A DNA stretch of 64,000 nucleotides from the NCBI RefSeq assembly GCF_039908645.1, contig NZ_CP150917.1:4723501-4787500 (forward strand), given 5' to 3'. Below the pieces are notes generated by a model that saw nothing but the letters and a program-made list of their open reading frames with translations, ran no database searches and had not been told where the DNA came from. Source of the stretch: Pseudomonas helvetica (lineage in GTDB: Bacteria; Pseudomonadota; Gammaproteobacteria; Pseudomonadales; Pseudomonadaceae). Shown piece by piece: positions 50,216 to 60,895 of the stretch (position 1 is the stretch's first letter; each line of letters begins with the position of its first letter). The translations under genes and the position numbers were made by a program.

Positions 50216-50992
50216 TTACTTACCGTAAATATCGAAGTTGAAGTACTTGTCCTGGATTTGCTTGTACTTGCCATTCGCACGAATGGCGACGATGGCGGCG
50301 TTGATCTTGTCCAGCTCAGCCTTGTCGCCTTTACGCACGGCAATACCAATGCCGTCGCCGAAGTATTTCTCGTCGGTGAAGGCCGGGCCGACAAACGCGA
50401 AGCCCTTGCCCGAGTCGGTTTTCAGGAAGCCGTCATCCAGCAGGGTAGCGTCGGCCACGGTGCCATCGAGGCGACCGGCGGCCACGTCCAGGTAAATTTC
50501 GTTCTGCGAGCCGTACGGCTTGATTTCAGCACCCAGCGGTTTCAGGACTTCTTCGGCGAAACGGTTGTGGATCGAACCGCGTTGCACGCCGATTTTCTTG
50601 CCCTTGAGCTCGGCCAGGTTGTCGCTGACCTGCGTTCCGGCCTTCATCACCAGACGTGCCGGGGTGTTGTAGTACTTGTTGGTGAAGTCCACGGACTTCT
50701 TGCGGTCGTCAGTGATCGACATGGACGACAGGATCGCGTCGATCTTGCGCACTTTGAGTGCCGGGATCAGACCGTCAAACTCTTGCTCGACCCAAACGCA
50801 CTTGACCTTCATCTCTTCGCACAGGGCGTTGCCGATGTCGTAGTCGAAACCGACGATGCTGCCGTCCGGTGCTTTGGATGCGAACGGAGGGTATGCCGCC
50901 TCGATACCAATTTTCAGAGGCTTTTCATCGGCGAACGTCGGCAGGGACAGCACGGACAGTGCCAGGGCGCCAAGAAGCACGAGTTTCTTCAT
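50216..50992 (-). CDS. aotJ: Arginine/ornithine periplasmic binding protein AotJ
   Basis: The substrate-binding protein of the importer, 258 residues. The signal peptide ([21 protein letters not shown]) is followed by [18 protein letters not shown], typical of family 3 solute-binding proteins. Motifs [15 protein letters not shown] and [20 protein letters not shown] are visible. It is the first gene of the aotJQMP-argR operon. A possible ArgR half-site lies about 180 bases upstream. Confidence 0.95.
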   Translation of the reverse strand: MKKLVLLGALALSVLSLPTFADEKPLKIGIEAAYPPFASKAPDGSIVGFDYDIGNALCEEMKVKCVWVEQEFDGLIPALKVRKIDAILSSMSITDDRKKSVDFTNKYYNTPARLVMKAGTQVSDNLAELKGKKIGVQRGSIHNRFAEEVLKPLGAEIKPYGSQNEIYLDVAAGRLDGTVADATLLDDGFLKTDSGKGFAFVGPAFTDEKYFGDGIGIAVRKGDKAELDKINAAIVAIRANGKYKQIQDKYFNFDIYGK

Positions 50993-51167
50993 CTTAGGAC
51001 TCCATCGGTATAGGGCGAAAACGGCAGAGTGAGCGACAGCCCAATATGCGAATGGGTGGAAATTGAAAGCGGCGCTGCGTCGTAGGATTGTTGCGTTGAG
51101 TTCAGCTCTGATTTCAACGCAGGCAACGGCGAGCGAGTGATCGGCATTCTAACGACAGGCCCGAAGC

Positions 51168-51188
51168 CGATATTTCTTCAATGCGACA
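51168..51188 (-). promoter_or_regulatory. Possible ArgR half-site upstream of aotJ
   Basis: On the minus strand TGTCGCATTGAAGAAATATC fits TGTCGC-N8-AA-N5. A second TGTCGT lies 31 bases further on, not at the usual 21, so the pairing is imperfect. Position, about 180-200 bases upstream of aotJ, is reasonable. Confidence 0.35.
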
Positions 51189-51530
51189 ACAAATTACAGA
51201 AGCACTGAGAAACCCGACCGAGCGCATTGACAGCCCTGCAAATTCATGCAAGAGCAAAAGACAGTGAACCGATCTATGTTGCAAATTGCGGGCCTATTAT
51301 TCGCAAAGCCTTCTAATCCGGCAAGCGCAGCGTTGTGTCTTATTTTTTAGGTGGCCTGAGGAGGCCCTGGAATGGGGCTTGGCGTTTCCCAACGCCTCGA
51401 AAGCGGGCGGGCGGTTACACATTTAGTTACTTGAGGCGGGGCGGGTAACAGTGGGAAGACTCCTACGAAAGAAGCCGATAAATATTGGTTGCTGATTACA
51501 CCGTTGTTGATGTGGTGCCCGACAGACCGC

Positions 51531-51616
51531 CATCGCGGGCAAGCCTTGCTCCTACAGGCTTGAGTCGATCAAAAAGTTGCGAACGACACCAATTTGCAGG
51601 AGCAAGGCTTGCCCGA
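51531..51616. repeat. REP doublet, TAGGAGCAAGGCTTGC type
   Basis: Inverted copies at 51531-51557 and 51597-51616, of the same class as those at 3206 and 33680. They lie between aotJ and the acsA terminator. Confidence 0.85.
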
Positions 51617-51659
51617 GAAGAGGCCCGCACAGCCACCGACGATCCCAATCCGATCACCA

Positions 51660-51698
51660 CAAAAAAGCCCCGCCAGGCTCAACACCTGGCGGGGCTTT
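51660..51698 (-). terminator. Intrinsic terminator of acsA
   Basis: AAAGCCCCGCCAGG and CCTGGCGGGGCTTT form a 14-bp perfect stem with a 7-base loop. On the minus strand it is followed by T residues. It lies 20 bases past the acsA stop. Confidence 0.95.
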
Positions 51699-51718
51699 CG
51701 ATGACTCAAGAACGGCTG

Positions 51719-53674
<1,956 letters not shown>

Positions 53675-54090
53675 CTTTCTTACCTCGGTGGAATAGTTGT
53701 TTTTGTATGGCCCCGTTGTAGCCCGAGGCGGGCCTATAGAACCATTCGACGATGGTAGTAACAAGCCCCTACAAAACGTCGTGTTTACCGAGCGAACCGC
53801 TCAGACACCGCGGTTTCATTGGCTTTCAGCCATTTCGAGAAAGGCGGCCCTGAAGCATACGAGGTCGTTTTTAAGGGATTGTTACAGGATATGCCAAAAG
53901 TCTTTATCAAAAGCACACCTATATGCGTGCAACTCGGGCGCCTAAAATCAGCCTCGCCAACACGGCAAACGTGATTAACCCAGTTGCAGCCCCCACGAAG
54001 GCAGTTAATCCAACACTTAGTTATCAAGTTCCACACGCAACCCCAAAAAGGTTGCGTGACCCCACTCGACCTTAGAAAGGTAAAATTGAA
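53675..54090. other. acsA-DUF2790 divergent intergenic region
   Basis: About 416 bases without a supported gene. I see no clear promoter elements. The one structured signal is a 9-bp hairpin at 54034-54058 (CACGCAACC/GGTTGCGTG) with an A-rich loop, 32 bases before the DUF2790 ATG. Confidence 0.5.
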
Positions 54091-54354
54091 ATGAAAGCTT
54101 TATTGGTTCTGGCCCTCAGCAGTCTGTGCGCAACCGCCATGGCAGACGAGATCCCGACTGATGTTGCCAGCAACACCGTACCGGTTGAGGAATACACTTA
54201 CTCGACTCACCTGGACATCGCCAAAGTTATCTCCATGAGCGAAGTTCCCAGCGTTTGCGAAGTTGTACCGGCCCGCATGGAATATGAAGACTCGAAAGGT
54301 CAACGGCATATTCTGCGCTACAGCGTAATGGGTAACGGCTGCTCCAACGGCTGA
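54091..54354 (+). CDS. Small exported DUF2790-type protein
   Basis: An 87-residue protein with signal peptide MKALLVLALSSLCATAMA. The mature region has the DUF2790 pattern YTYSTHLDIAKVISMSEVP, followed by CEVVPARMEYEDSKGQRH-type residues and a second Cys in GNGCSNG. The two cysteines may form a disulfide in the periplasm. Such proteins are common and multicopy in Pseudomonas, with unknown function and often stress-related expression. It has AGAAAGG upstream of the ATG and ends at an intrinsic terminator. Confidence 0.8.
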   Translation: MKALLVLALSSLCATAMADEIPTDVASNTVPVEEYTYSTHLDIAKVISMSEVPSVCEVVPARMEYEDSKGQRHILRYSVMGNGCSNG

Positions 54355-54397
54355 TCATCAACGCTGAGGTTTGGCTGATTGCCGAACCCGACATCAC

Positions 54398-54420
54398 CGC
54401 CCGACCCTCGTCGGGCGTCG
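54398..54420 (+). terminator. Terminator of the DUF2790-type gene
   Basis: CGCCCGAC-CCTC-GTCGGGCG forms an 8-bp perfect GC-rich hairpin. The downstream tract (TCGTTGTGT) is only moderately T-rich. Confidence 0.75.
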
Positions 54421-54452
54421 TTGTGTCTGAAGACACAGAAATCCTGACCAAA

Positions 54453-54468
54453 ACACTACATGTAGTGT
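54453..54468. promoter_or_regulatory. NrdR box upstream of nrdB
   Basis: ACACTACATGTAGTGT is a perfect 16-base palindrome. It agrees with the remembered NrdR consensus acaCwAtATaTwGtgt apart from c and g at two symmetric lower-case positions. Its core CTACATGTAG is the same as in the box upstream of nrdA. No second box is visible at helical spacing. Confidence 0.7.
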
Positions 54469-54762
54469 AAAAAGCCATTTTTGGTTGTTTTTTGAACAGA
54501 TCATCCGATCAACAATTGCCAGCCGAAACTGCACACAATCGCGCCCCGAAAAACACCCCATCTCCCCTGTAAGTCCCATCCCATCGGGCTTGCGGCGTTT
54601 TGACAGCAAACACCGACGTCATCAGCGCTGTCGAGTCGCCAAAAACCGCTAAAAAAAATCTTCATCGGCCAAAGCCCTGTAAACCCTTGCTCCGCCTTGA
54701 TTACGCGCCCTGCCAAGGGTTCTCTGAGCCACTTCGTCGCACCACAACCGTGAAAAAACACC

Positions 54763-54768
54763 TATAAT
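54763..54768 (+). promoter_or_regulatory. Possible -10 element of nrdB
   Basis: TATAAT is a perfect sigma-70 -10 hexamer, with no good -35 at 16-18 bases. If used, it gives a leader of about 245 bases. The NrdR box would lie 300 bases upstream, so another promoter nearer the box is also likely. Confidence 0.4.
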
Positions 54769-54940
54769 GCGCCCGTAAATCGGGCCTGCAACATCCCCTT
54801 ACAGGAGGATGCAGGACGCTGAGGCCACCGCAGGAGCTGACGACGTTATCTCCGCCCTTAGCGACTTCAGGACACCCGTACACATTTCTGTTTTTTGCCT
54901 GCGTACTGCTGCAACAAACGATTCCTTTTAGAGACAACGC

Positions 54941-54996
54941 GGCCAGCGGGCCGTGTGAAAAACCGACCATCAGTGTTTTCACACGGGCGACTGGCC
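54941..54996 (+). promoter_or_regulatory. Long hairpin in the nrdB leader
   Basis: Arms of 21 bases at 54941-54961 and 54976-54996 pair except for a 4-base internal loop: GGCCAG with CTGGCC, and CCGTGTGAAAA with TTTTCACACGG. The hairpin ends six bases before the AGGAGA ribosome site of nrdB. A second, bulged hairpin lies at about 54785-54814. Confidence 0.7.
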
Positions 54997-55018
54997 CTCA
55001 CGCAGGAGACGACACGTC

Positions 55019-56266
55019 ATGCTGAGCTGGGACGAATTCGACAAAGAAGACGGCGAAGTTGTCGCCAAAGGCGCCAATGCTGGCCACGCTACTGAAGCCA
55101 ACATGGACCGCCTCGACAGCGCCGGTGGTGCCGCAGCCCTTGAAGCTCGCGCCGTAACCGCCACCGACTCGGCTGCGATCGTTCGCGCCAAGGCCGCCCT
55201 CGACAAACTCGACGTCGCCGAAGGCCTGGCCGAACTCGAAGGCGCTTCCGCCCGCGTTGCGGTCGACGAAAAGCGCATGATCAACTGCCGCGCCGACCTC
55301 AACCAACTCGTCCCGTTCAAATACGACTGGGCCTGGCAGAAGTACCTGGACGGCTGCGCAAACCACTGGATGCCGCAAGAAGTCAACATGACCGCCGACA
55401 TCGCCCTCTGGAAAAACCCGGAAGGCCTGACCGACGACGAGCGCCGCATCGTGATGCGCAACCTCGGCTTCTTCTCCACCGCCGACTCCCTGGTTGCCAA
55501 CAACCTGGTGCTGGCCGTGTACCGCCTGATCACCAACCCGGAATGCCGCCAGTACATCCTGCGCCAGGCGTTCGAAGAGGCGATCCACACCCACGCCTAC
55601 CAGTACTGCATCGAATCGTTGGCCATGGATGAAGGCGAGATCTTCAACATGTACCACGAGATCCCATCGGTCGCGAAAAAAGCCACCTGGGGCCTGAAGT
55701 ACACCCGTTCGATCTCCGATCCGAAGTTCGAAACCGGCACCGTCGAAACCGACAAAGAACTGCTGCGCAACCTGATCGCCTACTACTGCGTTCTGGAAGG
55801 CATCTTCTTCTATTGCGGCTTCACCCAGATCCTCTCCATGGGCCGCCGCAACAAAATGACCGGCGTCGCCGAGCAGTTCCAGTACATCCTGCGCGACGAA
55901 TCCATGCACCTGAACTTCGGCATCGACGTGATCAACCAGATCAAAATCGAAAACCCACACCTGTGGGATGCTGAAATGAAGGAAGAAGCTTCGCAGATGA
56001 TTCTGCAGGGCACTCAGCTGGAAATCGAATACGCTCGCGACACCATGCCTCGCGGCGTGCTGGGCATGAACGCGGCGATGATGGAGGATTACCTGAAGTT
56101 CATCGCTAACCGTCGTTTGTCGCAGATCGGTTTGAAAGAAGAGTATCCAGGGACGACTAACCCGTTCCCTTGGATGAGCGAGATCATGGACTTGAAGAAA
56201 GAGAAGAATTTCTTTGAGACAAGAGTGATTGAGTATCAGACTGGTGGGGCTTTGAGCTGGGATTGA
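55019..56266 (+). CDS. nrdB: Class Ia ribonucleoside-diphosphate reductase, beta subunit
   Basis: NrdB carries the diiron-tyrosyl radical that starts catalysis in NrdA. The 415-residue product has iron ligands in [11 protein letters not shown] (E187, H190), with radical tyrosine Y194 by alignment to E. coli E115-H118-Y122, and the second pair in [10 protein letters not shown]. The C-terminal tail [17 protein letters not shown] supplies the radical-transfer Tyr and the NrdA-binding end. ATG 55019 has AGGAGA upstream. nrdB lies 46 kb from nrdA but on the same strand, with its own NrdR box. Confidence 0.97.
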   Translation: MLSWDEFDKEDGEVVAKGANAGHATEANMDRLDSAGGAAALEARAVTATDSAAIVRAKAALDKLDVAEGLAELEGASARVAVDEKRMINCRADLNQLVPFKYDWAWQKYLDGCANHWMPQEVNMTADIALWKNPEGLTDDERRIVMRNLGFFSTADSLVANNLVLAVYRLITNPECRQYILRQAFEEAIHTHAYQYCIESLAMDEGEIFNMYHEIPSVAKKATWGLKYTRSISDPKFETGTVETDKELLRNLIAYYCVLEGIFFYCGFTQILSMGRRNKMTGVAEQFQYILRDESMHLNFGIDVINQIKIENPHLWDAEMKEEASQMILQGTQLEIEYARDTMPRGVLGMNAAMMEDYLKFIANRRLSQIGLKEEYPGTTNPFPWMSEIMDLKKEKNFFETRVIEYQTGGALSWD

Positions 56267-56330
56267 TTTCCCTTTAGTGGAGTCGCATCAAAACCTGAAC
56301 CCGCCTCATCAAAAATGAATCGGGTTCTGT

Positions 56331-56361
56331 AAAAAGGGTTGCCAACTGGCAGCCTTTTTTT
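56331..56361 (+). terminator. Intrinsic terminator of nrdB
   Basis: An A-tract, then TTGCC-AACT-GGCAG-type stem extended by AAAAAGG/CCTTTTTT, ending in seven T residues, about 65 bases past the nrdB stop. Confidence 0.75.
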
Positions 56362-56582
56362 GTTTTGCTTCGGTGGAAACGTGAGGCTTCACGCAATTGA
56401 TTCGGGAAGCATGGTGCCTATACCTCGTATGATGGGTGAGTCAGTGAGGCCGTTCGGTGAGTTTATCGAGCAAAACGCAGACCCAAGAGCAATCTAGCAG
56501 CCTGACGGTGGCTGTAGCTGGGCAAAGTTATTTGCCCTTTCGGCCAGAGTTAAACGTATCGACCAAAGTTAGTGGCTAGAAG

Positions 56583-56620
56583 AAATCCCAGTAGACCATG
56601 TGTCTCCTGGGATTTTCTTT
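56583..56620. terminator. Terminator-like hairpin with no obvious gene
   Basis: AAATCCCAG and CTGGGATTT form a 9-bp stem with a loop of 15 bases and a T-rich end on the plus strand. The nearest upstream gene is nrdB, which already has a terminator, so this may belong to a lost gene. Confidence 0.55.
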
Positions 56621-56880
56621 AGGTAGGCTGAGCTAGGGATCACTTTTTAGGCTGAAGAGCACGGCGTGTATCAGGAATCACTCTAACAACTTGCTATCCC
56701 TCCCCCTTACCCTGTCCTACCATCTGCAGATGCTCAGTTTGGAGTCAACGCGCCTACCCCCCCCCAGTGCTTGCAGTGAACTTTGTCTGGTTTACCCCAG
56801 GAGGCCAAGCAAGGCTTTAGCAAGGTTCAATACAACGGCAGTCCTCCAGCCCTCCTGTCTATTTCTGTCCTGTCTCTAAT

Positions 56881-57468
56881 TCATCGATGAATATTCACAT
56901 TAATGTGAACAACTCGAATTAGTTCTTGGCTCTCATGTCGGTGATCGCTGATATACGCCCATCTCATCCGGTGATCGCATGTCGTTCCTTGTTGATGCAC
57001 CGGCAAATCCAGATCAGCCTTGGCGCGCAGTTTAACAACGATGTCGGAGATACCTGGCTTCTTTACGTACTCGACAACATACCCACGTCTTTGCCGCCCA
57101 GTTGAGTAGCGGGTAACCAGTTGCTGGATAGCTTGTGCATGATAAGCAGGCCCCGCATAAATCTTTGCTTCAGCCAGACGTCGCTCAGGGAACTGCATGC
57201 TCTCCGATTTGATCGTCAGGTCAACGCGACCGTTGCTGTAACCCTCACGCACTACAGAAAGGCCCGGCATGCTCAATGCTGCCGCCAAGAACGCGGACAG
57301 TTTTTCTTCGTCATCTACCTTCAAGTGTTGTGCCTCAGCCTCCATGCGCTGCACACACTCTTCGAAGTGACGATCCAGAAATTCATCAAACTCTTTCTCC
57401 GTTTTTACCTGAAACAGCTTCCGCAAAACCGGAAACCAGTTGAACAATGTTTTCAGGCTATCACCCAT
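56881..57468 (-). CDS. PD-(D/E)XK-like nuclease protein of the restriction operon
   Basis: A 195-residue protein that I do not recognise as a named family. The ATG at 57468 overlaps the end of hsdR by eight bases, so it is in the same operon. The middle has a nuclease-like pattern: a helix with E54/E55, then NGRVDLTI (D83), AEAKIY (E100, K102), and a following helix with QAIQQL and VTRYSTGR. This spacing is typical of PD-(D/E)XK enzymes. The N-terminus (LFNWFPVLRKLFQVKTEKEF) is helical. It could be an accessory nuclease, a modification-dependent enzyme or a regulator of restriction. Confidence 0.7.
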   Translation of the reverse strand: MGDSLKTLFNWFPVLRKLFQVKTEKEFDEFLDRHFEECVQRMEAEAQHLKVDDEEKLSAFLAAALSMPGLSVVREGYSNGRVDLTIKSESMQFPERRLAEAKIYAGPAYHAQAIQQLVTRYSTGRQRRGYVVEYVKKPGISDIVVKLRAKADLDLPVHQQGTTCDHRMRWAYISDHRHESQELIRVVHINVNIHR

Positions 57469-60400
57469 GCATATTTCCCCCAGCATCCCGAAGAGTCCAT
57501 CGGATTGACAAACGCTCTGCCCAATCGCCTTCCTCTTGGTGTGCGGACGCCATGCGTCTCACCTCGTCGAAATCCATCGATAGGCTGCTGGCAGAGGCGT
57601 CCAATTGAAGAAACTCGCGACGAAAAAGACCCACGTCGTTGGTAGACAGCAAGTTCAAGACTGGGAACAAGATGTTGCTGACCGACAGACCACTGAACTC
57701 CTCTATTGCCACCAGATCAGAAAGACCCAAGCTGTCACAACTGCTCTCTAAACGCTCAAAAAGTGTATCAACCGCTCGCGACCAGATGTCTGCAACACCG
57801 AACCTTTCCTGTATCACCTTTAGGGCTCGCGCCCTAATCTGCCCACCGCTGCGCGCTCCATCAGCATTTTGGGGTTGATAAGTCACATCAAACACCATGT
57901 CCGTCAGCCAGCGTTTGAAGTTCAGGTTGTCGCTGAATTGCTTGAATAGCTCAGTGTGGTCAGACAGCAGTTCTAGCACGACGCGATTGAGCGCCTTGTC
58001 GTGTTCCAATCTAGCGTTTTGCTTGTCGGAGTTCGCCTGCGCGTTCTTGTAGGCCTTGTCCTGGGCCACGCGCACGGGAATCTCCTTGGTGATGACCTTG
58101 CGGATTTTGTCCTCGTCCTTCCACCCGATGTTGCCGAACAAATCGTTGAAGGTCTTGATGATGTTCGACAGCCTGTCGATTTCGGGCCCACCCTTGCCGC
58201 CGCCAGCGCTCGGAGGAACGGGATCAACCGTTGCATCGGTATCGTCCATCGCCATCTTGAGAGCTGCTTGGGCCTCTACGCGATAGCTGTCCATGTCGAC
58301 CGATTCCAGTACGCCTTTGGAGAGGTCTTCTTCCTTGGGGGCGGGCAACTTCGGAATGAGGAAGTTCAGGAAGATCGACAGCTTCTCCCACGCGGGGTGG
58401 CCGTAGTTCAGGATCGCAGCAAGGAAGCCGTAACTACGCACAAAAGCCTTGGCTTTGCCCTTGAAATTCACCTGCCCGTCTTCGTCCAAGTTCCCCTGGT
58501 ACTCCTCCACGCAAGTGTCGAGAATTGGGTCGAGCTTGTCCCGATCTGCGCCGCCTAGGTAAAGCGCGACCAAGTCCTCGACCTGTTGCCAGCTATACAC
58601 CTGCTGCCCGTCAAGTTCGGCTTTCAGGTCGTGCAGCTTGTTGGCGTCGGTTTGCCCTGTCTGAATCGTGGCGCGATAGTAATCCTGGAATGCTGCCTTC
58701 ACTGCCTCAGCGTTGTCCGCGAAGTCGAGCACGAAAGTGTCATGCTTTTGCGGATGCGCTCTGTTGAGGCGTGACAGGGTCTGCACTGCCAGCACGCCAG
58801 CTAAGGGCTTGTCCACGTACATCGTGTGCAGTAGGGGCTCATCAAAGCCAGTGACAAACTTGTTCGCGACAATCAGGAAACGATACGGGTCATGCTTGAG
58901 ATTGACCGGGATGTCCTTGCTCGGAAAGCCGTTGAGGTCTGCCTCAGTCTTCTTTTTGCCGCCGATCTCGAAGTCACCCGAGTACGCCACGATGGCCTTG
59001 TAGGGGCTCTTAATATGGGCGAGGTAATCCGACACCTCACGGAAGTAGTCGATGGCCCGCGCGATGCCGTTACACACAATCATCGCTCGCGCCTTGCCGC
59101 CAATCTTTTGCTTACCCGTCACCTGCGCAACGAAGTGATCGACCATGATCTCAGCTTTGAGACGGATAGCCTTATCGTGCGACTCGACGTAGTGGCGGAT
59201 CTTCTTCAGCGCCTTCACCTTGTCGAATTCGGGATCGTCTTCGACTGTCTTGGCAACCTGGTAGAAGCTGTCGTAGCTGGTGTAGTTCTCTACCACATCC
59301 AGGATGAACTTCTCCTGGATCGCCTGTTTGGTGGTGTAAGTCAGTTCCTCCGGTGAACGGAACTGCACGTTGTCGCCGACGACGATCTTCTCACCGAACA
59401 ACTCCAGCGTCTTGTTCTTGGGCGTGGCGGTGAATGCAAAGTAGCTGGCGTTCGATAGCAGCTTCCGCGACTGGATGCGCTTCTCGATCTCTGCATTCAC
59501 TGCATCTTGGGTGGCGTCCTCTTCAAAATCTTCCTCTACGATTTTTCCGCCCAGTGCCTCGTGCATGCGCGCAGTGGTCTTGCCACCTTGACTGGAATGC
59601 GCCTCGTCGATCAGCAGCGCGAACTTTTTGCCGGAGAGATCACCCAGTTCATCGAGAATGAACGGGAACTTCTGCACCGTGGTGACGATAATCTTCTTTC
59701 CCCGACGCAGGTATTCGCGCAGTTCCTGCGCGTTGTCGGAGTGGCCGAAGATGGATGCTACGTGGTCATACCCTTTAATGGTGCGGGCAATCTGCGTATC
59801 CAGTGCGCGCCGGTCGGTGATGACGATGATTGAGTCGAATTGCGCTGTGAGTGGGTCTGCTGCGGTACGCAGCTCCACCAACTGGTGCGCCAGCCAGGCA
59901 ATCGTATTACTCTTGCCGCTGCCCGCCGAATGCTGGACCAGATAACGCTTGCCCACCCCGTCAGCACGGGCACGGCGCAGCAGGGCGCGTACGGTGCGAA
60001 GTTGATGAAAGCGTGGGAATATCTGTTTTCTCTTCTTGCGTTTCTTACCGGTGGCATCCGCTTCTTCTTCCTCCACCACCTGAGCGAAGCTCTCGATGAT
60101 GTTGGCCAGCGATTCGCGGGTCAAAACCGACTTCCACAAATAGTCGGTCTTCAGGCCATTCGGGTTGGGCGGGTTGCCCGCGCCACTGTTCCAGCCCTGG
60201 TTGAACGGCAGAAACCACGACGCCTTACCCTTAAACTCGGAGCAGAAGGCTGCCTCTGCATCGTCGACCGCGATATGGGCCATGCAGCGGCCCAACTGGA
60301 ACAGCAGTTCCTGTGGGCTGCGCGTGGTCTGGTACTGGACGATAGCGTCGGCCAGAGTCTGTTTTGTCAGTGAGTTCTTCAACTCGAAGGTCAGCACCGG

Positions 60401-60895
60401 TAAGCCGTTGATGAAGATCACCATGTCCAGCTCGTTTCCGGAGTCGTTGCTGTAACGCACCTGCCGGGTGACGCTGAAGATGTTCTTTGCGAAAACCTTC
60501 GCTGACGTCGCGTTGCCAGGAGTGGGCAGCAGCTTGTAAAGGTCGACATGAACCGGCCCGTGGCTCACGCCTTTGCGCAACACGTCGACCACACCGCGCT
60601 TGGTGATCTCACCTTGCAAGCGGTGTAGGAACTGGGTGCGCTTAATGCCCTCGGCTGCCAGTTCCAGTGTTTCTACTGCCTTGGGCTGGGTGGCCTGAAG
60701 AAAGGCAAGCAACTGCAGGACGTCCAACGCGACATCGCGGTTGTAGTCCGTGGGTTTGCCCTGCACGTAACCGTTATGGGTGGCGGCGAAGTCCGTGGGG
60801 GCCAGCTCATGGCTGTACTCCGGCTGCGGAGCGCCTGTCAGGCCACGCACGATGCGCGCCTCGAACCAACGCTCGCTGGTGTCAGTCTTTGACAT
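57461..60895 (-). CDS. hsdR: Type I restriction enzyme R subunit
   Basis: HsdR is the translocase and nuclease of a type I restriction system. The 1144-residue product has a PD-(D/E)XK nuclease at about 150-185 (ELDMVIFINGLPVLTFELK: D, E and K present). A helicase core follows, with Walker A HSAGSGKSNTIAWL, the DEAH box LLIDEAHSS and VTGFDEPLLHTMYVDKPL, and then a helical C-terminal domain. I start at ATG 60895, which has AGGAGG at good spacing; an ATG two codons earlier is too close. It overlaps hsdS by 14 bases. Confidence 0.94.
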   Translation of the reverse strand: MSKTDTSERWFEARIVRGLTGAPQPEYSHELAPTDFAATHNGYVQGKPTDYNRDVALDVLQLLAFLQATQPKAVETLELAAEGIKRTQFLHRLQGEITKRGVVDVLRKGVSHGPVHVDLYKLLPTPGNATSAKVFAKNIFSVTRQVRYSNDSGNELDMVIFINGLPVLTFELKNSLTKQTLADAIVQYQTTRSPQELLFQLGRCMAHIAVDDAEAAFCSEFKGKASWFLPFNQGWNSGAGNPPNPNGLKTDYLWKSVLTRESLANIIESFAQVVEEEEADATGKKRKKRKQIFPRFHQLRTVRALLRRARADGVGKRYLVQHSAGSGKSNTIAWLAHQLVELRTAADPLTAQFDSIIVITDRRALDTQIARTIKGYDHVASIFGHSDNAQELREYLRRGKKIIVTTVQKFPFILDELGDLSGKKFALLIDEAHSSQGGKTTARMHEALGGKIVEEDFEEDATQDAVNAEIEKRIQSRKLLSNASYFAFTATPKNKTLELFGEKIVVGDNVQFRSPEELTYTTKQAIQEKFILDVVENYTSYDSFYQVAKTVEDDPEFDKVKALKKIRHYVESHDKAIRLKAEIMVDHFVAQVTGKQKIGGKARAMIVCNGIARAIDYFREVSDYLAHIKSPYKAIVAYSGDFEIGGKKKTEADLNGFPSKDIPVNLKHDPYRFLIVANKFVTGFDEPLLHTMYVDKPLAGVLAVQTLSRLNRAHPQKHDTFVLDFADNAEAVKAAFQDYYRATIQTGQTDANKLHDLKAELDGQQVYSWQQVEDLVALYLGGADRDKLDPILDTCVEEYQGNLDEDGQVNFKGKAKAFVRSYGFLAAILNYGHPAWEKLSIFLNFLIPKLPAPKEEDLSKGVLESVDMDSYRVEAQAALKMAMDDTDATVDPVPPSAGGGKGGPEIDRLSNIIKTFNDLFGNIGWKDEDKIRKVITKEIPVRVAQDKAYKNAQANSDKQNARLEHDKALNRVVLELLSDHTELFKQFSDNLNFKRWLTDMVFDVTYQPQNADGARSGGQIRARALKVIQERFGVADIWSRAVDTLFERLESSCDSLGLSDLVAIEEFSGLSVSNILFPVLNLLSTNDVGLFRREFLQLDASASSLSMDFDEVRRMASAHQEEGDWAERLSIRWTLRDAGGNMHG

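Larger units (their letters stand above)
50993..51718. other. Intergenic region between aotJ and acsA
   Basis: About 726 bases with no supported gene. It holds the aotJ promoter region, a weak ArgR half-site, a 6-bp hairpin at about 51384-51399 (GGCGTT/AACGCC), a REP doublet and the acsA terminator. Confidence 0.6.
56267..56880. other. Region between nrdB and the restriction operon
   Basis: About 614 bases. It holds the nrdB terminator, a second terminator-like hairpin at 56583-56620, and a possible 28-codon frame starting at 56411 (MVPIPRMMGESVRPFGEF) that may be a gene remnant. The rest (56624-56880) has C- and T-rich tracts and nothing recognisable. It marks the border between core and accessory DNA. 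Confidence 0.45.

Noticed and set aside
54422..54437. Palindrome TGTGTC-TGAA-GACACA centred exactly 31 bases upstream of the nrdB NrdR box
   Set aside because: The spacing is attractive, but its sequence does not match the NrdR consensus; probably coincidence or part of the preceding terminator region.
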